A DNA stretch of 64,000 nt from the NCBI GenBank assembly GCA_017519145.1, contig JAFWTA010000015.1:1-64000 (forward strand), read 5' to 3'. This DNA is from Ruminococcus sp. GTDB lineage: Bacteria > Bacillota > Clostridia > Oscillospirales > Ruminococcaceae. Position numbers and translations under genes: made by a program. Positions 24,688 through 33,366 of the stretch are shown here, piece after piece (position 1 is the stretch's first letter; the number at the start of each line of letters is the position of its first letter). The notes beneath the pieces are model-generated. The model made no database searches. It was given only the letters and a program-made list of their open reading frames with translations, and was not told the DNA's origin.

Positions 24688-24716
24688 ATTATAACAGAAT
24701 TGTCCCCGATAATCAA
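24688..24716 (-). promoter_or_regulatory. Promoter of the GTPase-like gene
   Basis: Minus strand TTGATT (24711-24716), 17 bases, TATAAT (24688-24693). Confidence 0.7.
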
Positions 24717-24804
24717 GAGCGGCAGACACTTTGTTATCAAATTGTACCTTTTGGAGCCGTTCTGAAACCGAAATGCAATCAGAGTAAGCCCTGTAAGCAA
24801 GTAC

Positions 24805-24835
24805 GGGGAAAGCCTCTGTCAGAAAGGCTTTCCCC
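24805..24835 (-). terminator. Hairpin after radA
   Basis: GGGGAAAGCCT (24805-24815) pairs with AGGCTTTCCCC (24825-24835), 11 perfect base pairs. No T-tract follows, so it may be a weak terminator or a 3'-end stabilising hairpin. Confidence 0.5.
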
Positions 24836-24861
24836 GATGATATCATATGAACTTTTCGCAG

Positions 24862-26238
24862 TTATTTTATGACCGCAAATGCTTGCTTCAGAGTTGACGC
24901 AGGGATTATATCTATATCGTAGTCCTTGGGGTCAACTGCCGACATGGACTGCTTAGGCACCACGCAGGTCTTAAAGCCCATGCGTTCAGCCTCTCGTATA
25001 CGCTGTGCGATATGGGAAACCGAGCGTATCTCTCCGCCGAGACCTATCTCTCCGAAGGCGATGAGCTCCTCGTCTATCTGCTTGTCCATTATGCCCGAAT
25101 ACAGCGCCATTGCCACGGGAAGGTCTCCCGCAGGCTCGTCCAGACGGAATCCGCCGACGATGTTGAGGTAAACGTCAAGAGTTCCCATATATATTCCCAG
25201 ACGCTTTTCCAGCACGGCAATGATTATGCTGAGCCTGTTGAAGTCAAAGCCCGTTGCCATTCGTCTCGGAGCGGCATAGCTGGTCTTTGAGGCAAGAGCC
25301 TGCACCTCTGCGAGAATGGGTCTGCTGCCCTCCATTACGCAGGCAACACAGGTACCCGATACATTGTGGGGACGTCCCTCAAGGAGCATCTGTGACGGGT
25401 TCGCCACCTCGCGGAGCCCCTTGTCCAGCATCTCGAACACGCCTATCTCGTTGGTGGAGCCGAAACGGTTCTTCACCGCACGGAGTATGCGGTAGCTCTG
25501 ATGGCGCTCGCCCTCGAAATACAGCACCGCGTCAACGATGTGCTCCATCACCTTAGGTCCTGCGATGGCGCCGTCCTTGTTGACATGACCCACTATGATA
25601 ATGGGGATCTCCTGATTTTTCGCGGTATGCATGAACAGGTTGGTACACTCCCTGACCTGTGTGAGACTTCCGGGGCTGGAGGTTATCCTGCCTATGCTCA
25701 TGGTCTGGATAGAGTCGATTATTGCAATGTCGGGAGCACTTGACGCTATGGTCTGTGAAACAGCCTCTGCATCCGTAGCGGTAAGTATATACAGGTTCTC
25801 GGTATCAACGCCGAGGCGCTGTGCTCGGAGCTTTATCTGTCTTGCCGACTCCTCTCCCGAAACATACAGTACCGAGTGATCCTCGCCGAGGAACTGGCAT
25901 ATCTGAAGAAGAATGGTGCTCTTTCCTATACCCGGTTCACCGCCGAGAAGAACAAGAGAGCCTTTCACAAGACCTCCGCCGAGGACTCTGTTCAGCTCTC
26001 CGATACCTGTGTCATAGCGGACGTCGCTGTCGGCGCCTATATCCTCAAGCTCGAGGATACTGTCGGAAAGATCGGGGGCAGCTCCCTGTGAAGCCGCTCC
26101 GCGTCCGCCTGCGGGAGAGATATCGGCGATATCCTCCTCGAAGCTGTTCCACGCACCGCAGGAAGGGCATTTGCCGTTCCATTTGGTGCTCTCGTATCCG
26201 CACTGATTACAGGTGTAGATATATTTTGATTTAGCCAT
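24862..26238 (-). CDS. radA: DNA repair protein RadA
   Basis: A 458-residue RadA (Sms), the branch-migration helicase of homologous recombination. An N-terminal zinc finger (CNQCGYESTKWNGKCPSCG), Walker A GGEPGIGKST, and the RadA-specific KNRFGSTNEIG motif are followed by a C-terminal Lon-protease-like domain (GGFRLDEPAGDLPVAMAL, FGEIGLGGEIRSV). Full length. It starts 8 bases after the stop of the upstream lipoprotein gene, with a GAGGTAA ribosome site, so the two probably share a transcript. Confidence 0.97.
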   Translation of the reverse strand: MAKSKYIYTCNQCGYESTKWNGKCPSCGAWNSFEEDIADISPAGGRGAASQGAAPDLSDSILELEDIGADSDVRYDTGIGELNRVLGGGLVKGSLVLLGGEPGIGKSTILLQICQFLGEDHSVLYVSGEESARQIKLRAQRLGVDTENLYILTATDAEAVSQTIASSAPDIAIIDSIQTMSIGRITSSPGSLTQVRECTNLFMHTAKNQEIPIIIVGHVNKDGAIAGPKVMEHIVDAVLYFEGERHQSYRILRAVKNRFGSTNEIGVFEMLDKGLREVANPSQMLLEGRPHNVSGTCVACVMEGSRPILAEVQALASKTSYAAPRRMATGFDFNRLSIIIAVLEKRLGIYMGTLDVYLNIVGGFRLDEPAGDLPVAMALYSGIMDKQIDEELIAFGEIGLGGEIRSVSHIAQRIREAERMGFKTCVVPKQSMSAVDPKDYDIDIIPASTLKQAFAVIK

Positions 26239-26246
26239 AAATTACC

Positions 26247-27308
26247 TCATGCAATAAAGGCATTCTCGATATTCTCTGCTGTAAGGTCATACTTCCTTCC
26301 GCAGCGCATAGTACTGTCTGATGGCTGGAAGCTGTCGATATCCGCTCCTGCCATTGACCAGCACTGGATAGAACCGTAATAGTCGGCAGCATAGAATATC
26401 TTTGAGCTGATATCGAACTGGATGCCGCCTTCTGCATCAGAAGCTACTGAGAGCTCCTTTACGCCGTCGGTATCGAGATAGAGTATGCGTGTATCGGAAT
26501 CATTGAGGAGACCTGTGGACACTACCACCTCGGGAAGCTCATTAAGATCAAGGTCTACTACCTCGAAAGCGGCGTCGATAAGGTCTCCGCTGCTCAGAAT
26601 CTCGTTGAGCTTATCCTTGTAGAGCTGCTTCTGTTCGTCAGTGAGCACCTCATTCCAGCACTCGCTGCGGCTGATGGCATAGTTAACGGCATTTGTGCCT
26701 ACCGAGAACTTTCTTCCCACCTTTACGGTAAATTCCTGATAAGGGATAAGAGCCTCCTGATACTTTGAAAGGGTAACGTCCTCGCCGTTTATCTCATAGC
26801 GGATAACCGCTCCCGAGGAAGCGCTTCCTGCGTTGGTGTAGAAGCTTACGTCGGTAACGAAGCCGCCGTCCTGATAGGTCTGGTACTCGCCCATGCTGAA
26901 GCCCGTACCCTCATACACATAGCCGATGGCATTGGCAGAGGGGATATAGTCGATGGTGCCGTAGGAGCCCGAATTCGCAATAAGGTCGGCTCTGCTTCCG
27001 ATGAGTTTGTACACCTCACACTTTGCGGCTACGTCGTCTGAGGGAGAGATGATGAGCTCAGGCACATTATCTCCTGTCAGGTCGCGTATCTCAAACATTG
27101 ATGTATCGGTATATCTGTCGGAGTTCTTGAACGCCATGATGATGGTCTCGAAGGGCTCCTGCCAGTCGAACTTGACGTTCTGGGGAGCTGTCTTTGGGGC
27201 AAGAGGGTCAACCTCCGAGCTTTCCGTCTGTTTCTTGCTGCTGCATCCTGCAAGTGCAGCAAGTGTGGCAGCTGCGGTAATTACTGATAATATCTTGGCA
27301 ATTTTCAT
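26247..27308 (-). CDS. Secreted lipoprotein, VCBS/FG-GAP-like
   Basis: A 353-residue lipoprotein. The signal peptide ends LAALAGC, with Cys22 lipidated, followed by a Lys/Ser/Glu linker. Two segments (RDLTGDNVPELIIS and VDLDLNELPEVVVS) resemble the D-x-D/N-G calcium loops of VCBS or FG-GAP repeats. Similar lipoproteins are frequent in Ruminococcus and Lachnospiraceae with no known role. Start ATG follows GGGAGGA. It has its own promoter and precedes radA by 8 bases. No enzyme motif is visible. Confidence 0.75.
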   Translation of the reverse strand: MKIAKILSVITAAATLAALAGCSSKKQTESSEVDPLAPKTAPQNVKFDWQEPFETIIMAFKNSDRYTDTSMFEIRDLTGDNVPELIISPSDDVAAKCEVYKLIGSRADLIANSGSYGTIDYIPSANAIGYVYEGTGFSMGEYQTYQDGGFVTDVSFYTNAGSASSGAVIRYEINGEDVTLSKYQEALIPYQEFTVKVGRKFSVGTNAVNYAISRSECWNEVLTDEQKQLYKDKLNEILSSGDLIDAAFEVVDLDLNELPEVVVSTGLLNDSDTRILYLDTDGVKELSVASDAEGGIQFDISSKIFYAADYYGSIQCWSMAGADIDSFQPSDSTMRCGRKYDLTAENIENAFIA

Positions 27309-27340
27309 TGTTGTGTCCTCCCGAATATCTATATATGATT

Positions 27341-27369
27341 ATTTTACCACTTTTGACGAACCCTGTCAA
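27341..27369 (-). promoter_or_regulatory. Promoter of the lipoprotein-radA operon
   Basis: Minus strand TTGACA (27364-27369), 17 bases, TAAAAT (27341-27346). Confidence 0.75.
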
Positions 27370-27426
27370 TTAATATATTATTACAGTTCAAATAAAAAAA
27401 TTATGTAATATCACTTATAATATCAG

Positions 27427-27780
27427 TTACAACTCCAGCTTCCAGAAGTATTTCCGCGCGGACTGCGGAAAGTCGTCCATGACTCCGTGCTCGGGGTCGT
27501 AGAATGTGCCCTCGCAGTACAGCGACCAGTGCCAGCACCGCGGAGTTTCAAGGCTCAGCAGGCACAGGGGCGGAAGCTCCTCCCTTGTCTGCACCTGTTT
27601 TCTCTCGTCGGAGATGGAGACTCCGTGGGCGCGGAAGGTGTGCTTCATCTCCCTCAGGTCGGTCTCACGGTCATTGTCAAGAAAGCCGCAGATGTATTCG
27701 GGAGTTTTTCCCAGCACCATAGCCAGCACCGCCTGACCGCACTGTAAGTCGGTGGGCTCGTGGATATATTTGATGTTCAT
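27427..27780 (-). CDS. Small C39-like cysteine peptidase fold protein
   Basis: A 117-residue protein with the C39/papain-like arrangement. Gln-Cys near the N-terminus (TDLQCGQAVLAMVLG, Cys14) is the oxyanion Gln and nucleophile. His comes in CWHWSLYCEGTFYDPEHG, where the following Asp completes a triad. No signal peptide or ABC exporter domain is present, unlike lantibiotic processing C39 peptidases. It starts after GAGGTGATACA. It lies 101 bases downstream of the S26-like gene but across a terminator. Substrate unknown; peptidase activity is inferred from the conserved residues. Confidence 0.7.
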   Translation of the reverse strand: MNIKYIHEPTDLQCGQAVLAMVLGKTPEYICGFLDNDRETDLREMKHTFRAHGVSISDERKQVQTREELPPLCLLSLETPRCWHWSLYCEGTFYDPEHGVMDDFPQSARKYFWKLEL

Positions 27781-27844
27781 TGTATCACCTCGTATCTATA
27801 TTTTACACCATATCCGCCTGTAAAGCAACTGTAAAAAATAATGC

Positions 27845-27876
27845 AAAAAACGGTGCACAGGATATCTGTACACCGC
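27845..27876 (-). terminator. Terminator of the S26-like gene
   Basis: CGGTGCACAG (27851-27860) pairs imperfectly with CTGTACACCG (27866-27875). On the minus strand it is followed by six T. Confidence 0.75.
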
Positions 27877-27881
27877 TTCTC

Positions 27882-28319
27882 TTATTTTTTTCCCGTTTTC
27901 AGCCTCAGCCACCGCGGAAGCGCCCTGACTTTCAGTATGAACGCCCTCACAGGGAAAAAATCACACCAGAGATGTACATACGCCCTGTACCGTTTATCGG
28001 TCACGGGCATCTCTCTGCCGTCCCTTACTACTGCCGTCAGAACTCCGATTATGTGGCGGTCGGTGATGCCGTATTCCTTGGAATAGCGGTTGTCTCCGCA
28101 GATAACATAGTCGCTGTCACGAACCTTCAGTATGCGGTGGAGGACGTACTGTCCGCTGTCACGCCTGTACAGCGGCACATCGTACTTTTTAAGCCGTCCC
28201 TGCGGCTTTTCTATAATGAGCAGATCCCTGCCCTGCCTGATGAGGGGACGCATACTGTCCCCCACGTTGGTATATATGAGCCTGCCGTTTTTCTCTATCT
28301 CTTCTTCAAAAGTCGTCAT
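27882..28319 (-). CDS. S24/S26 signal-peptidase-like protein (Ser-His type)
   Basis: A 145-residue protein with the S26 signature GDSMRPLIRQGRD near residues 20-32, where Ser is the nucleophile. The later YVLHRIL has His where bacterial signal peptidase I has Lys, as in SipW/ER-type enzymes, and CGDNR follows. There is no N-terminal membrane anchor, but the C-terminal 35 residues are basic and partly hydrophobic. This small anchor-less form is often seen near peptide-maturation genes in Firmicutes. A role in processing a specific small substrate is inference. Promoter at 28355-28383, start after GGAGGAAGAT. Confidence 0.75.
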   Translation of the reverse strand: MTTFEEEIEKNGRLIYTNVGDSMRPLIRQGRDLLIIEKPQGRLKKYDVPLYRRDSGQYVLHRILKVRDSDYVICGDNRYSKEYGITDRHIIGVLTAVVRDGREMPVTDKRYRAYVHLWCDFFPVRAFILKVRALPRWLRLKTGKK

Positions 28320-28354
28320 ATCTTCCTCCGCCTGCTGCTTTCTGATGTATTTAT

Positions 28355-28383
28355 ATTATGCCATGGCGCGAAGTGTTTGTCAA
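28355..28383 (-). promoter_or_regulatory. Promoter of the S26-like gene
   Basis: Minus strand TTGACA (28378-28383), 17 bases, CATAAT (28355-28360). Confidence 0.7.
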
Positions 28384-28415
28384 GGCGATATCTCCTTAAA
28401 ATCGGCTTTTTTCTA

Positions 28416-28444
28416 TTGCAATATGTATTATGCTGTGATATAAT
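28416..28444 (+). promoter_or_regulatory. Promoter of the dockerin-esterase operon
   Basis: TTGCAA (28416-28421), 17 bases, TATAAT (28439-28444). Confidence 0.75.
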
Positions 28445-28528
28445 GAGGATACAGCATCATGTTCGGAAACACAGGCAAAATCTTATTATTCGTCAGCTCT
28501 CAGACTAAAAGAACGGAAGGTGAACATT

Positions 28529-30286
28529 ATGAATATCAGAAAAACGCTCGCTGCACTGACAGCAGCCGCAGCCCTCATCCCTCTCTCCACAGCTGCTGCC
28601 GCTTCGGCAGATGAGCCCGATCCGACCGAGATCCACGGCATTCAGGTCCTTGCTCCCGAATGGATACCCGATGACCTTGAGTCTGCCATCAAATTTCACA
28701 ATACCTACGGCGCCGTACACATTCAGGGCGACTATGTCTGCATTGTTTTCCCGGAGGATATCATGACGGGTCCCGCAAGCACCATAGGTCAGGAGCGTTA
28801 CAGTTTCGAGGTCACAGGAAATGCGATGACAGAGGTCAAGTACAAAAAGATAATAGGCAAGCAATCAAAGGATCTCACTGTGGCAGTCTATTGTTCACAG
28901 CGCCCCGGAAGCTTTGATATCTCTGTTATCGACACATGGATGCAGGATACGCAGCCGGACCTCGGTATCACCAATGAAGCTGCTCACTACTCCTTCTCCG
29001 TGGACAACTACCTGAATATTACCGAGACAGATATTTTCAGCTGGCTCCCCGACAGTCCTGCGGAGTTCAGCGAATACGTCGAAAAGAACGGTCCGATCTC
29101 GTTAAAGGATAATTTGGTCCTGTTCTGTCTTTCACAGAACAGCGGCACCGCCTACGAATGGTCAAGGTTTCAGAAGAGCGGCGACTGCCTCGCGCTCAAA
29201 AAAGTATCCAATGCAAGCGAGATCGAGGATACGTTGCGCGACGGAGGCACCGATAACTTAGTCTATATCTTCGAGGGCATCAAGGACGGCTATGACAAGA
29301 TCACATTCAGCTATGCTCCCGTTTACAGCTCATCCGAGCCCGAGGAGACCGTCACCGCGGACTGCGTTGTGCTTGATAACGGTCAGACAGTCCTGTTCCC
29401 GAAGGATAAAAGGATCACTGTTCTGGACTATGACAGCGGCGAGCCCATTGACGTAACAAAGAACAAGGGCTTTGCCGTAAAGCAGATAGTCAACACTCCC
29501 GGAGTAAGTCCCACGATAGCTGATATAACTTCAAATCCCTGCATACTCCGCAATATGGAGCTCCCTATCGACGAGTCCACATACCTCGCTATGCCCTATG
29601 GCTTCAAAGCGCCCACTATCCCCGACACGATCCTTGTTTCCGACGATCATGTGGAAGTCACGAAATATGAGAACGGCGCTGAGAGCATCGCATATAAGGT
29701 CATTTCCGATCCCTCGGGAGATATTAACGGCGACGGCTTATTCAATATTGCAGATATCCTCATGATGCAGAAATGGCTGCTGTCAGGCTCCGAAACAGAG
29801 CTGTCTGACTGGTCCGCAGGCGACTACACCAAGGACGGCATCATCGACGTTTTCGACCTTGTACTCATGAGAAAGGCTGTAATAAACAAGCCTATGGCTC
29901 CCGTAGCTCTGGAACTTATCCAAGCAGGCGGATTTATGGGCACATACAATAAATGGAAGGTGTATTACGAGGACGGAGAATATAAACTTGCCGCTCCTAA
30001 GCGCGGCGGACTCGTCCGCAATGATGAGACTGTGGTATATGACATAACCAAGGAGGAATATCTCAGCATAATGTCTGTGGACTACGCCGAGATCATCGCC
30101 AATGCGCCGGACCCGTTTGGACCACAGATGGCAGACAGCTTCTCATATAATTACAAGATAACCTTCGCAAACGGTGAGACCGCCGAAGCATTGCACTTCA
30201 GAAGCGATGTTATGAATATTATCCACGATATAGCCCGACATTATCAGAATACAGATCAGACAGAATCATGGGGAACACAGGAATGA
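28529..30286 (+). CDS. Secreted dockerin protein with novel N-terminal modules
   Basis: A 585-residue secreted protein. The signal peptide ends near ASADEP. Residues about 30-385 are two or more unrecognised modules, one containing ETDIFSWLPDSPAEFSEYV and DNLVLF. The same block occurs in the gene at 39190-41448 (ETDIYSWLPDSVPEYNDFV), so this is a paralogous family. A type I dockerin follows at about 393-450 (GDINGDGLFNIAD and GDYTKDGIIDVFD), very close to that of the GH18 protein. About 120 C-terminal residues follow the dockerin. ATG at 28529 is preferred over GTG 28520 because AAGGTG lies 7 bases before it. Substrate or binding role unknown. Confidence 0.82.
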   Translation: MNIRKTLAALTAAAALIPLSTAAAASADEPDPTEIHGIQVLAPEWIPDDLESAIKFHNTYGAVHIQGDYVCIVFPEDIMTGPASTIGQERYSFEVTGNAMTEVKYKKIIGKQSKDLTVAVYCSQRPGSFDISVIDTWMQDTQPDLGITNEAAHYSFSVDNYLNITETDIFSWLPDSPAEFSEYVEKNGPISLKDNLVLFCLSQNSGTAYEWSRFQKSGDCLALKKVSNASEIEDTLRDGGTDNLVYIFEGIKDGYDKITFSYAPVYSSSEPEETVTADCVVLDNGQTVLFPKDKRITVLDYDSGEPIDVTKNKGFAVKQIVNTPGVSPTIADITSNPCILRNMELPIDESTYLAMPYGFKAPTIPDTILVSDDHVEVTKYENGAESIAYKVISDPSGDINGDGLFNIADILMMQKWLLSGSETELSDWSAGDYTKDGIIDVFDLVLMRKAVINKPMAPVALELIQAGGFMGTYNKWKVYYEDGEYKLAAPKRGGLVRNDETVVYDITKEEYLSIMSVDYAEIIANAPDPFGPQMADSFSYNYKITFANGETAEALHFRSDVMNIIHDIARHYQNTDQTESWGTQE

Positions 30287-30332
30287 GCAGCAGATCATAC
30301 TCCGATATAATGGAGAACCACCGGAAAGGAAC

Positions 30333-31202
30333 ATGGCAATGTCGCTTCAGACAATGATATTCAGGATGATGTGCAGGCACAGCGATAACGCCCGCGACAA
30401 AGGACTGACAGTTCCCGAGGGGGTGGAGTGCTTCTGCGATATCAGGTACGGCAGGGACAAAAAATACGGACTGCTTGATATATACCGTCCCAAGGATATG
30501 TCGGGGCAGCTGCCGACCATCGTAAGCTTCCACGGAGGCGGCTGGATATACGGCACAAAGGAGACCTACCGCTTCTACTGTATGTCTCTGGCAGAACAGG
30601 GCTTTGCAGTTGTTGATCCCAGCTACCGCCTTGCACCGAAGCACCGCTTCCCTGCGGCTTTCGAGGACATCAATGAGGTGTTCCGCTTTGTGCTGAAAAA
30701 TGCCGATAAATACGGCTTTGACACCGATGTGCTGTTCGGTGTGGGTGACTCCTCGGGAGCCACAGGCATGGCAGCATATGCGGCTGTGCTCACCTGCCCC
30801 GAACTTGCAAGGGACTTCCCCGTAAAAGCCCCCGATGGACTGAAGCTGAGGGCACTGGGGCTGAACTGCGGCACCTATACTGCCAGAGGCAGGGCGGATT
30901 TCTACATCAACACCCTGCCGGAAGATAATGCAGACAAGGTGCTGGAGCTGCTGCATACCACCGACCATATCACTGCGGACTATCCGCCCTGCTTCCTCAT
31001 GACAGCCGTCGATGACTTCATGAAGGATCAGCAGAAGCCCATGGAGGATGCTCTGAAAGCAAAGGGCGTGAGATATGTCTCCAAGCTTTACGGCGATGAA
31101 AATAACAGGCTGGGACACGTTTTCCACTGCAATGTCAGGGACAAAAACGCAGCAGCAGCCAATAAGGAGCAGCTGGATCTCTTCCGCAGCTTCCTGAAAT
31201 AA
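30333..31202 (+). CDS. Alpha/beta-hydrolase esterase (HSL-like)
   Basis: A 289-residue esterase/lipase-like hydrolase without signal peptide. The oxyanion HGGGWIYG motif lies near residues 67-74 and the nucleophile elbow GVGDSSGATG gives the catalytic Ser. Later Asp in TAVDDFMKDQ and His in LGHVFHCN complete a plausible triad. The SYRLAPKHRFPAAFED block is typical of the hormone-sensitive lipase family (block IV). It starts after AAAGGA, 46 bases behind the dockerin gene, so is likely co-transcribed. Deacetylation of imported plant-derived oligosaccharides is a possible role but is inference. Confidence 0.9.
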   Translation: MAMSLQTMIFRMMCRHSDNARDKGLTVPEGVECFCDIRYGRDKKYGLLDIYRPKDMSGQLPTIVSFHGGGWIYGTKETYRFYCMSLAEQGFAVVDPSYRLAPKHRFPAAFEDINEVFRFVLKNADKYGFDTDVLFGVGDSSGATGMAAYAAVLTCPELARDFPVKAPDGLKLRALGLNCGTYTARGRADFYINTLPEDNADKVLELLHTTDHITADYPPCFLMTAVDDFMKDQQKPMEDALKAKGVRYVSKLYGDENNRLGHVFHCNVRDKNAAAANKEQLDLFRSFLK

Positions 31203-31207
31203 ACCAA

Positions 31208-31322
31208 AAAGGCGGCAAGGGAAGCTCCCTGCGGCGAGATCACGGCATAAAATTACCGAGCCTGTAATCCAGACCCGGTAACCCGTTTTTTTCGCTAAGG
31301 GAAGCTTACCAAAGCCGCCTTT
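31208..31322 (+). terminator. Composite terminator with dispersed TTACCGAGCC palindrome
   Basis: Outer arms AAAGGCGGC (31208-31216) and GCCGCCTTT (31314-31322) enclose a second palindrome (about 31252-31282: ATTACCGAGCC, then ACCCGGTAAC), followed by seven T (31286-31292). The inner palindrome closely matches the reverse complement of the terminator at 9155-9184. Confidence 0.7.
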
Positions 31323-31349
31323 AGTTATTACGTTCTATGTTAGCTGCCG

Positions 31350-32975
31350 TCAGATATTAACGGCGATTTTTTCCTGAGAATATGCAGGAAGTGATTCAAG
31401 GAAGATGATGTCTCCGCGCTCCGAAGCCTTCTTCTCTGCCAGCACTGCCACCTTTCCTGCCACGATACCGCCTGCCTTTTCAACAAGAGCCTCCATAGCT
31501 TTCAGAGATCTGCCCGTGCTGACAACGTCGTCGGCAATAAGGACTCTCTTGCCGTTCATAGCCTGAAGATCTTCAATGTCAAGACTGAAGCCCTGATCAT
31601 TGACAGTAACGCCTGTGTTATCGGACATATACATTTTGGGTGACCTGTGTGCCACAAAGTAGCTTTTGCCGCTCTGACGAGCCATCTCGTATGCAAGAGG
31701 GATACCGTTTGTCTCGGAAGTGAGGATAACGTCAAAATCAGGAGCTCCTGTCAGAAGCCGCTTTGCGCTCTCGATGGTGAGCTCTACATCGCCGAACATG
31801 GTCATAGCTGCAATATCGGCTCTCTCACCGCCCGGGCAATTCTCAAGCTTCTTCTTGAGCTCGTCCACCTTCATGGAATAATACTCCGAAGCAGTGGCGT
31901 TCTTCATGGCGAGATTTCTTCTGCGGATCTCCTTTGTATTTCTCAAAGGCTCCGGAGACTGCTCAAGGAACTCATAGCCGTTTTCTGTGACTATTTTTAC
32001 GATATCACGTTCCATTTTTACAGGTATGCTAAGCTCTATGCACTTGTCGATGATATCCTTTATCCAGCTGAACTGCAGCGGTACAGCGTCCTTGCCTATC
32101 TCGCCGCCGATGATGACCCATGAATTGTCTCTGCCGAAGGTCTCAACGAATTCTTCCAGATGAACAGGCTCGATGTGCTCCAGAACGGGCTGATAAACAA
32201 CACAGCCTGTTATGCGGTGATTGCCCGCCTTCCTGATAAGCTCGGAAATACGTCCCGTACACTCATTCCTGTCAACAGTACATGACATGATGATGTTGCG
32301 GAGATCTGTGCCGTCAGGGACAAAGTCAAGCCTTATGCCCTTGGGACATTTCGTGATGAGCTGGAAGGTGTCGGGACATCTGCCCTTTCTGCGCTTTATG
32401 GCATTGGCTGCAATGATCTGCTGAATGACATTTTCCTGCCATTCGGGTCTCCAGCAGCCGAAATCGGACATATATGTAAGGAACCAGTCAATGGGGTTCT
32501 CACTTTCAATATTGAACAGCTCGGGGATATCATTTCCCTCGGCGTCCTTTGTCATCTTGTAGGGACCGCGGAAAACAGGCTTTCTGAAATCCTCGGTGAT
32601 ATCAAAATGCTCAACTACGTTCTTGGTGAAGCAGTAGCTGCATCCCACGGGACATCCCACAACAGGCGAATACACCTTTGTGTTCAGATGGGTGTCGTAG
32701 TTGATGTCGCTCAGTATGCGCTTCAGCGCAAGCTGGTGACCGTCATAGTATGCGTGGAGCTTGAAGATCTGATCAAGAAAGCTCTGATTAAGATTCTTGT
32801 ACTCCTCCAATTCCTCTCTTACGGGGTGCACCTTCAGCTTCAGCTTCATGAAGTTAAATCCCCTGAAATTACAGATAAGTGTGTTCAAAAGCCTGTTTAC
32901 TATCTCAGGCTTTTCGAGCATAGTTATAATGCCCGCCGATGGTGCATCGGTGTAATAGTCTTCTATTCTCAGCAT
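31350..32975 (-). CDS. Radical SAM (DUF5131-like)-phosphoribosyltransferase fusion
   Basis: A 541-residue cytoplasmic two-domain protein. The N-terminal roughly 340 residues look like the DUF5131/phage Gp37-Gp68 group of radical SAM proteins. The cluster motif is VVGCPVGCSYCFTK (Cys108, Cys112, Cys115, CxxxCxxC), then CPDTFQLITKCP and WVIIGGEIGKDAV. Residues about 395-541 are a type I phosphoribosyltransferase with the PRPP loop VLIADDVVSTGRSLKAME and a TSETNGIPLAYEMAR hood-like region, closest by eye to adenine/orotate PRTases. A linker of charged helix joins them. I do not know the reaction; a modified nucleobase or nucleotide pathway is plausible. The transcript has a leader of about 355 bases. 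The ribosome site is weak (AAAGG). Confidence 0.8.
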   Translation of the reverse strand: MLRIEDYYTDAPSAGIITMLEKPEIVNRLLNTLICNFRGFNFMKLKLKVHPVREELEEYKNLNQSFLDQIFKLHAYYDGHQLALKRILSDINYDTHLNTKVYSPVVGCPVGCSYCFTKNVVEHFDITEDFRKPVFRGPYKMTKDAEGNDIPELFNIESENPIDWFLTYMSDFGCWRPEWQENVIQQIIAANAIKRRKGRCPDTFQLITKCPKGIRLDFVPDGTDLRNIIMSCTVDRNECTGRISELIRKAGNHRITGCVVYQPVLEHIEPVHLEEFVETFGRDNSWVIIGGEIGKDAVPLQFSWIKDIIDKCIELSIPVKMERDIVKIVTENGYEFLEQSPEPLRNTKEIRRRNLAMKNATASEYYSMKVDELKKKLENCPGGERADIAAMTMFGDVELTIESAKRLLTGAPDFDVILTSETNGIPLAYEMARQSGKSYFVAHRSPKMYMSDNTGVTVNDQGFSLDIEDLQAMNGKRVLIADDVVSTGRSLKAMEALVEKAGGIVAGKVAVLAEKKASERGDIIFLESLPAYSQEKIAVNI

Positions 32976-33336
32976 ATTTCTCTTTGCCTTTCAGATTTCT
33001 TTTTCTCGTTTGCCTGAAAGCGGCATTGTAAGCCCAACGCAGTCCATACAACGGAAAAAGCGGTCATAAAACAATGTTTATGTGTTTCTGTGTTTTTGAA
33101 CGAAGATATCAATTTTACAGTCCTGATACCGCTTGGATATGCTGAGATAATCTGAAAGACGTATGATGAGTGTAGTAGTGGACAGCTCCCGAAAAGAAGC
33201 CGTAATGCTGCGAATAGAGTTAATATATCGATAAAGGGACCATAACATGATCAGCAGCAGTGCGACTGAATGTCATACTGCAACTTTTCCGGTGTAAATT
33301 GATAATGCCTGCGCTGTGTCATGTTTTCTCTTTTAT
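32976..33336 (-). other. Long 5' leader of the radical SAM-PRTase gene
   Basis: About 355 bases separate the promoter from the start codon. No recognised riboswitch core or strong hairpin series is seen. A 23-codon reading frame (33251-33322, starting MTQRRHYQFTPEK and ending SHCC) begins just after the predicted transcript start. A second frame of 56 codons follows at 33078-33248. Neither has a good ribosome site, and they could be degenerate coding remains or a leader peptide. Confidence 0.4.
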
Positions 33337-33366
33337 AGTATACCATAAACCGGCAGAAATCGTCAA
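33337..33366 (-). promoter_or_regulatory. Promoter of the radical SAM-PRTase gene
   Basis: Minus strand TTGACG (33361-33366), 18 bases, TATACT (33337-33342). Confidence 0.65.

Noticed and set aside
33078-33322. Two short minus-strand genes (23 and 56 codons) before the radical SAM-PRTase gene
   Set aside because: No good ribosome sites, no recognisable sequence, and composition like non-coding DNA. Mentioned only as part of the leader.
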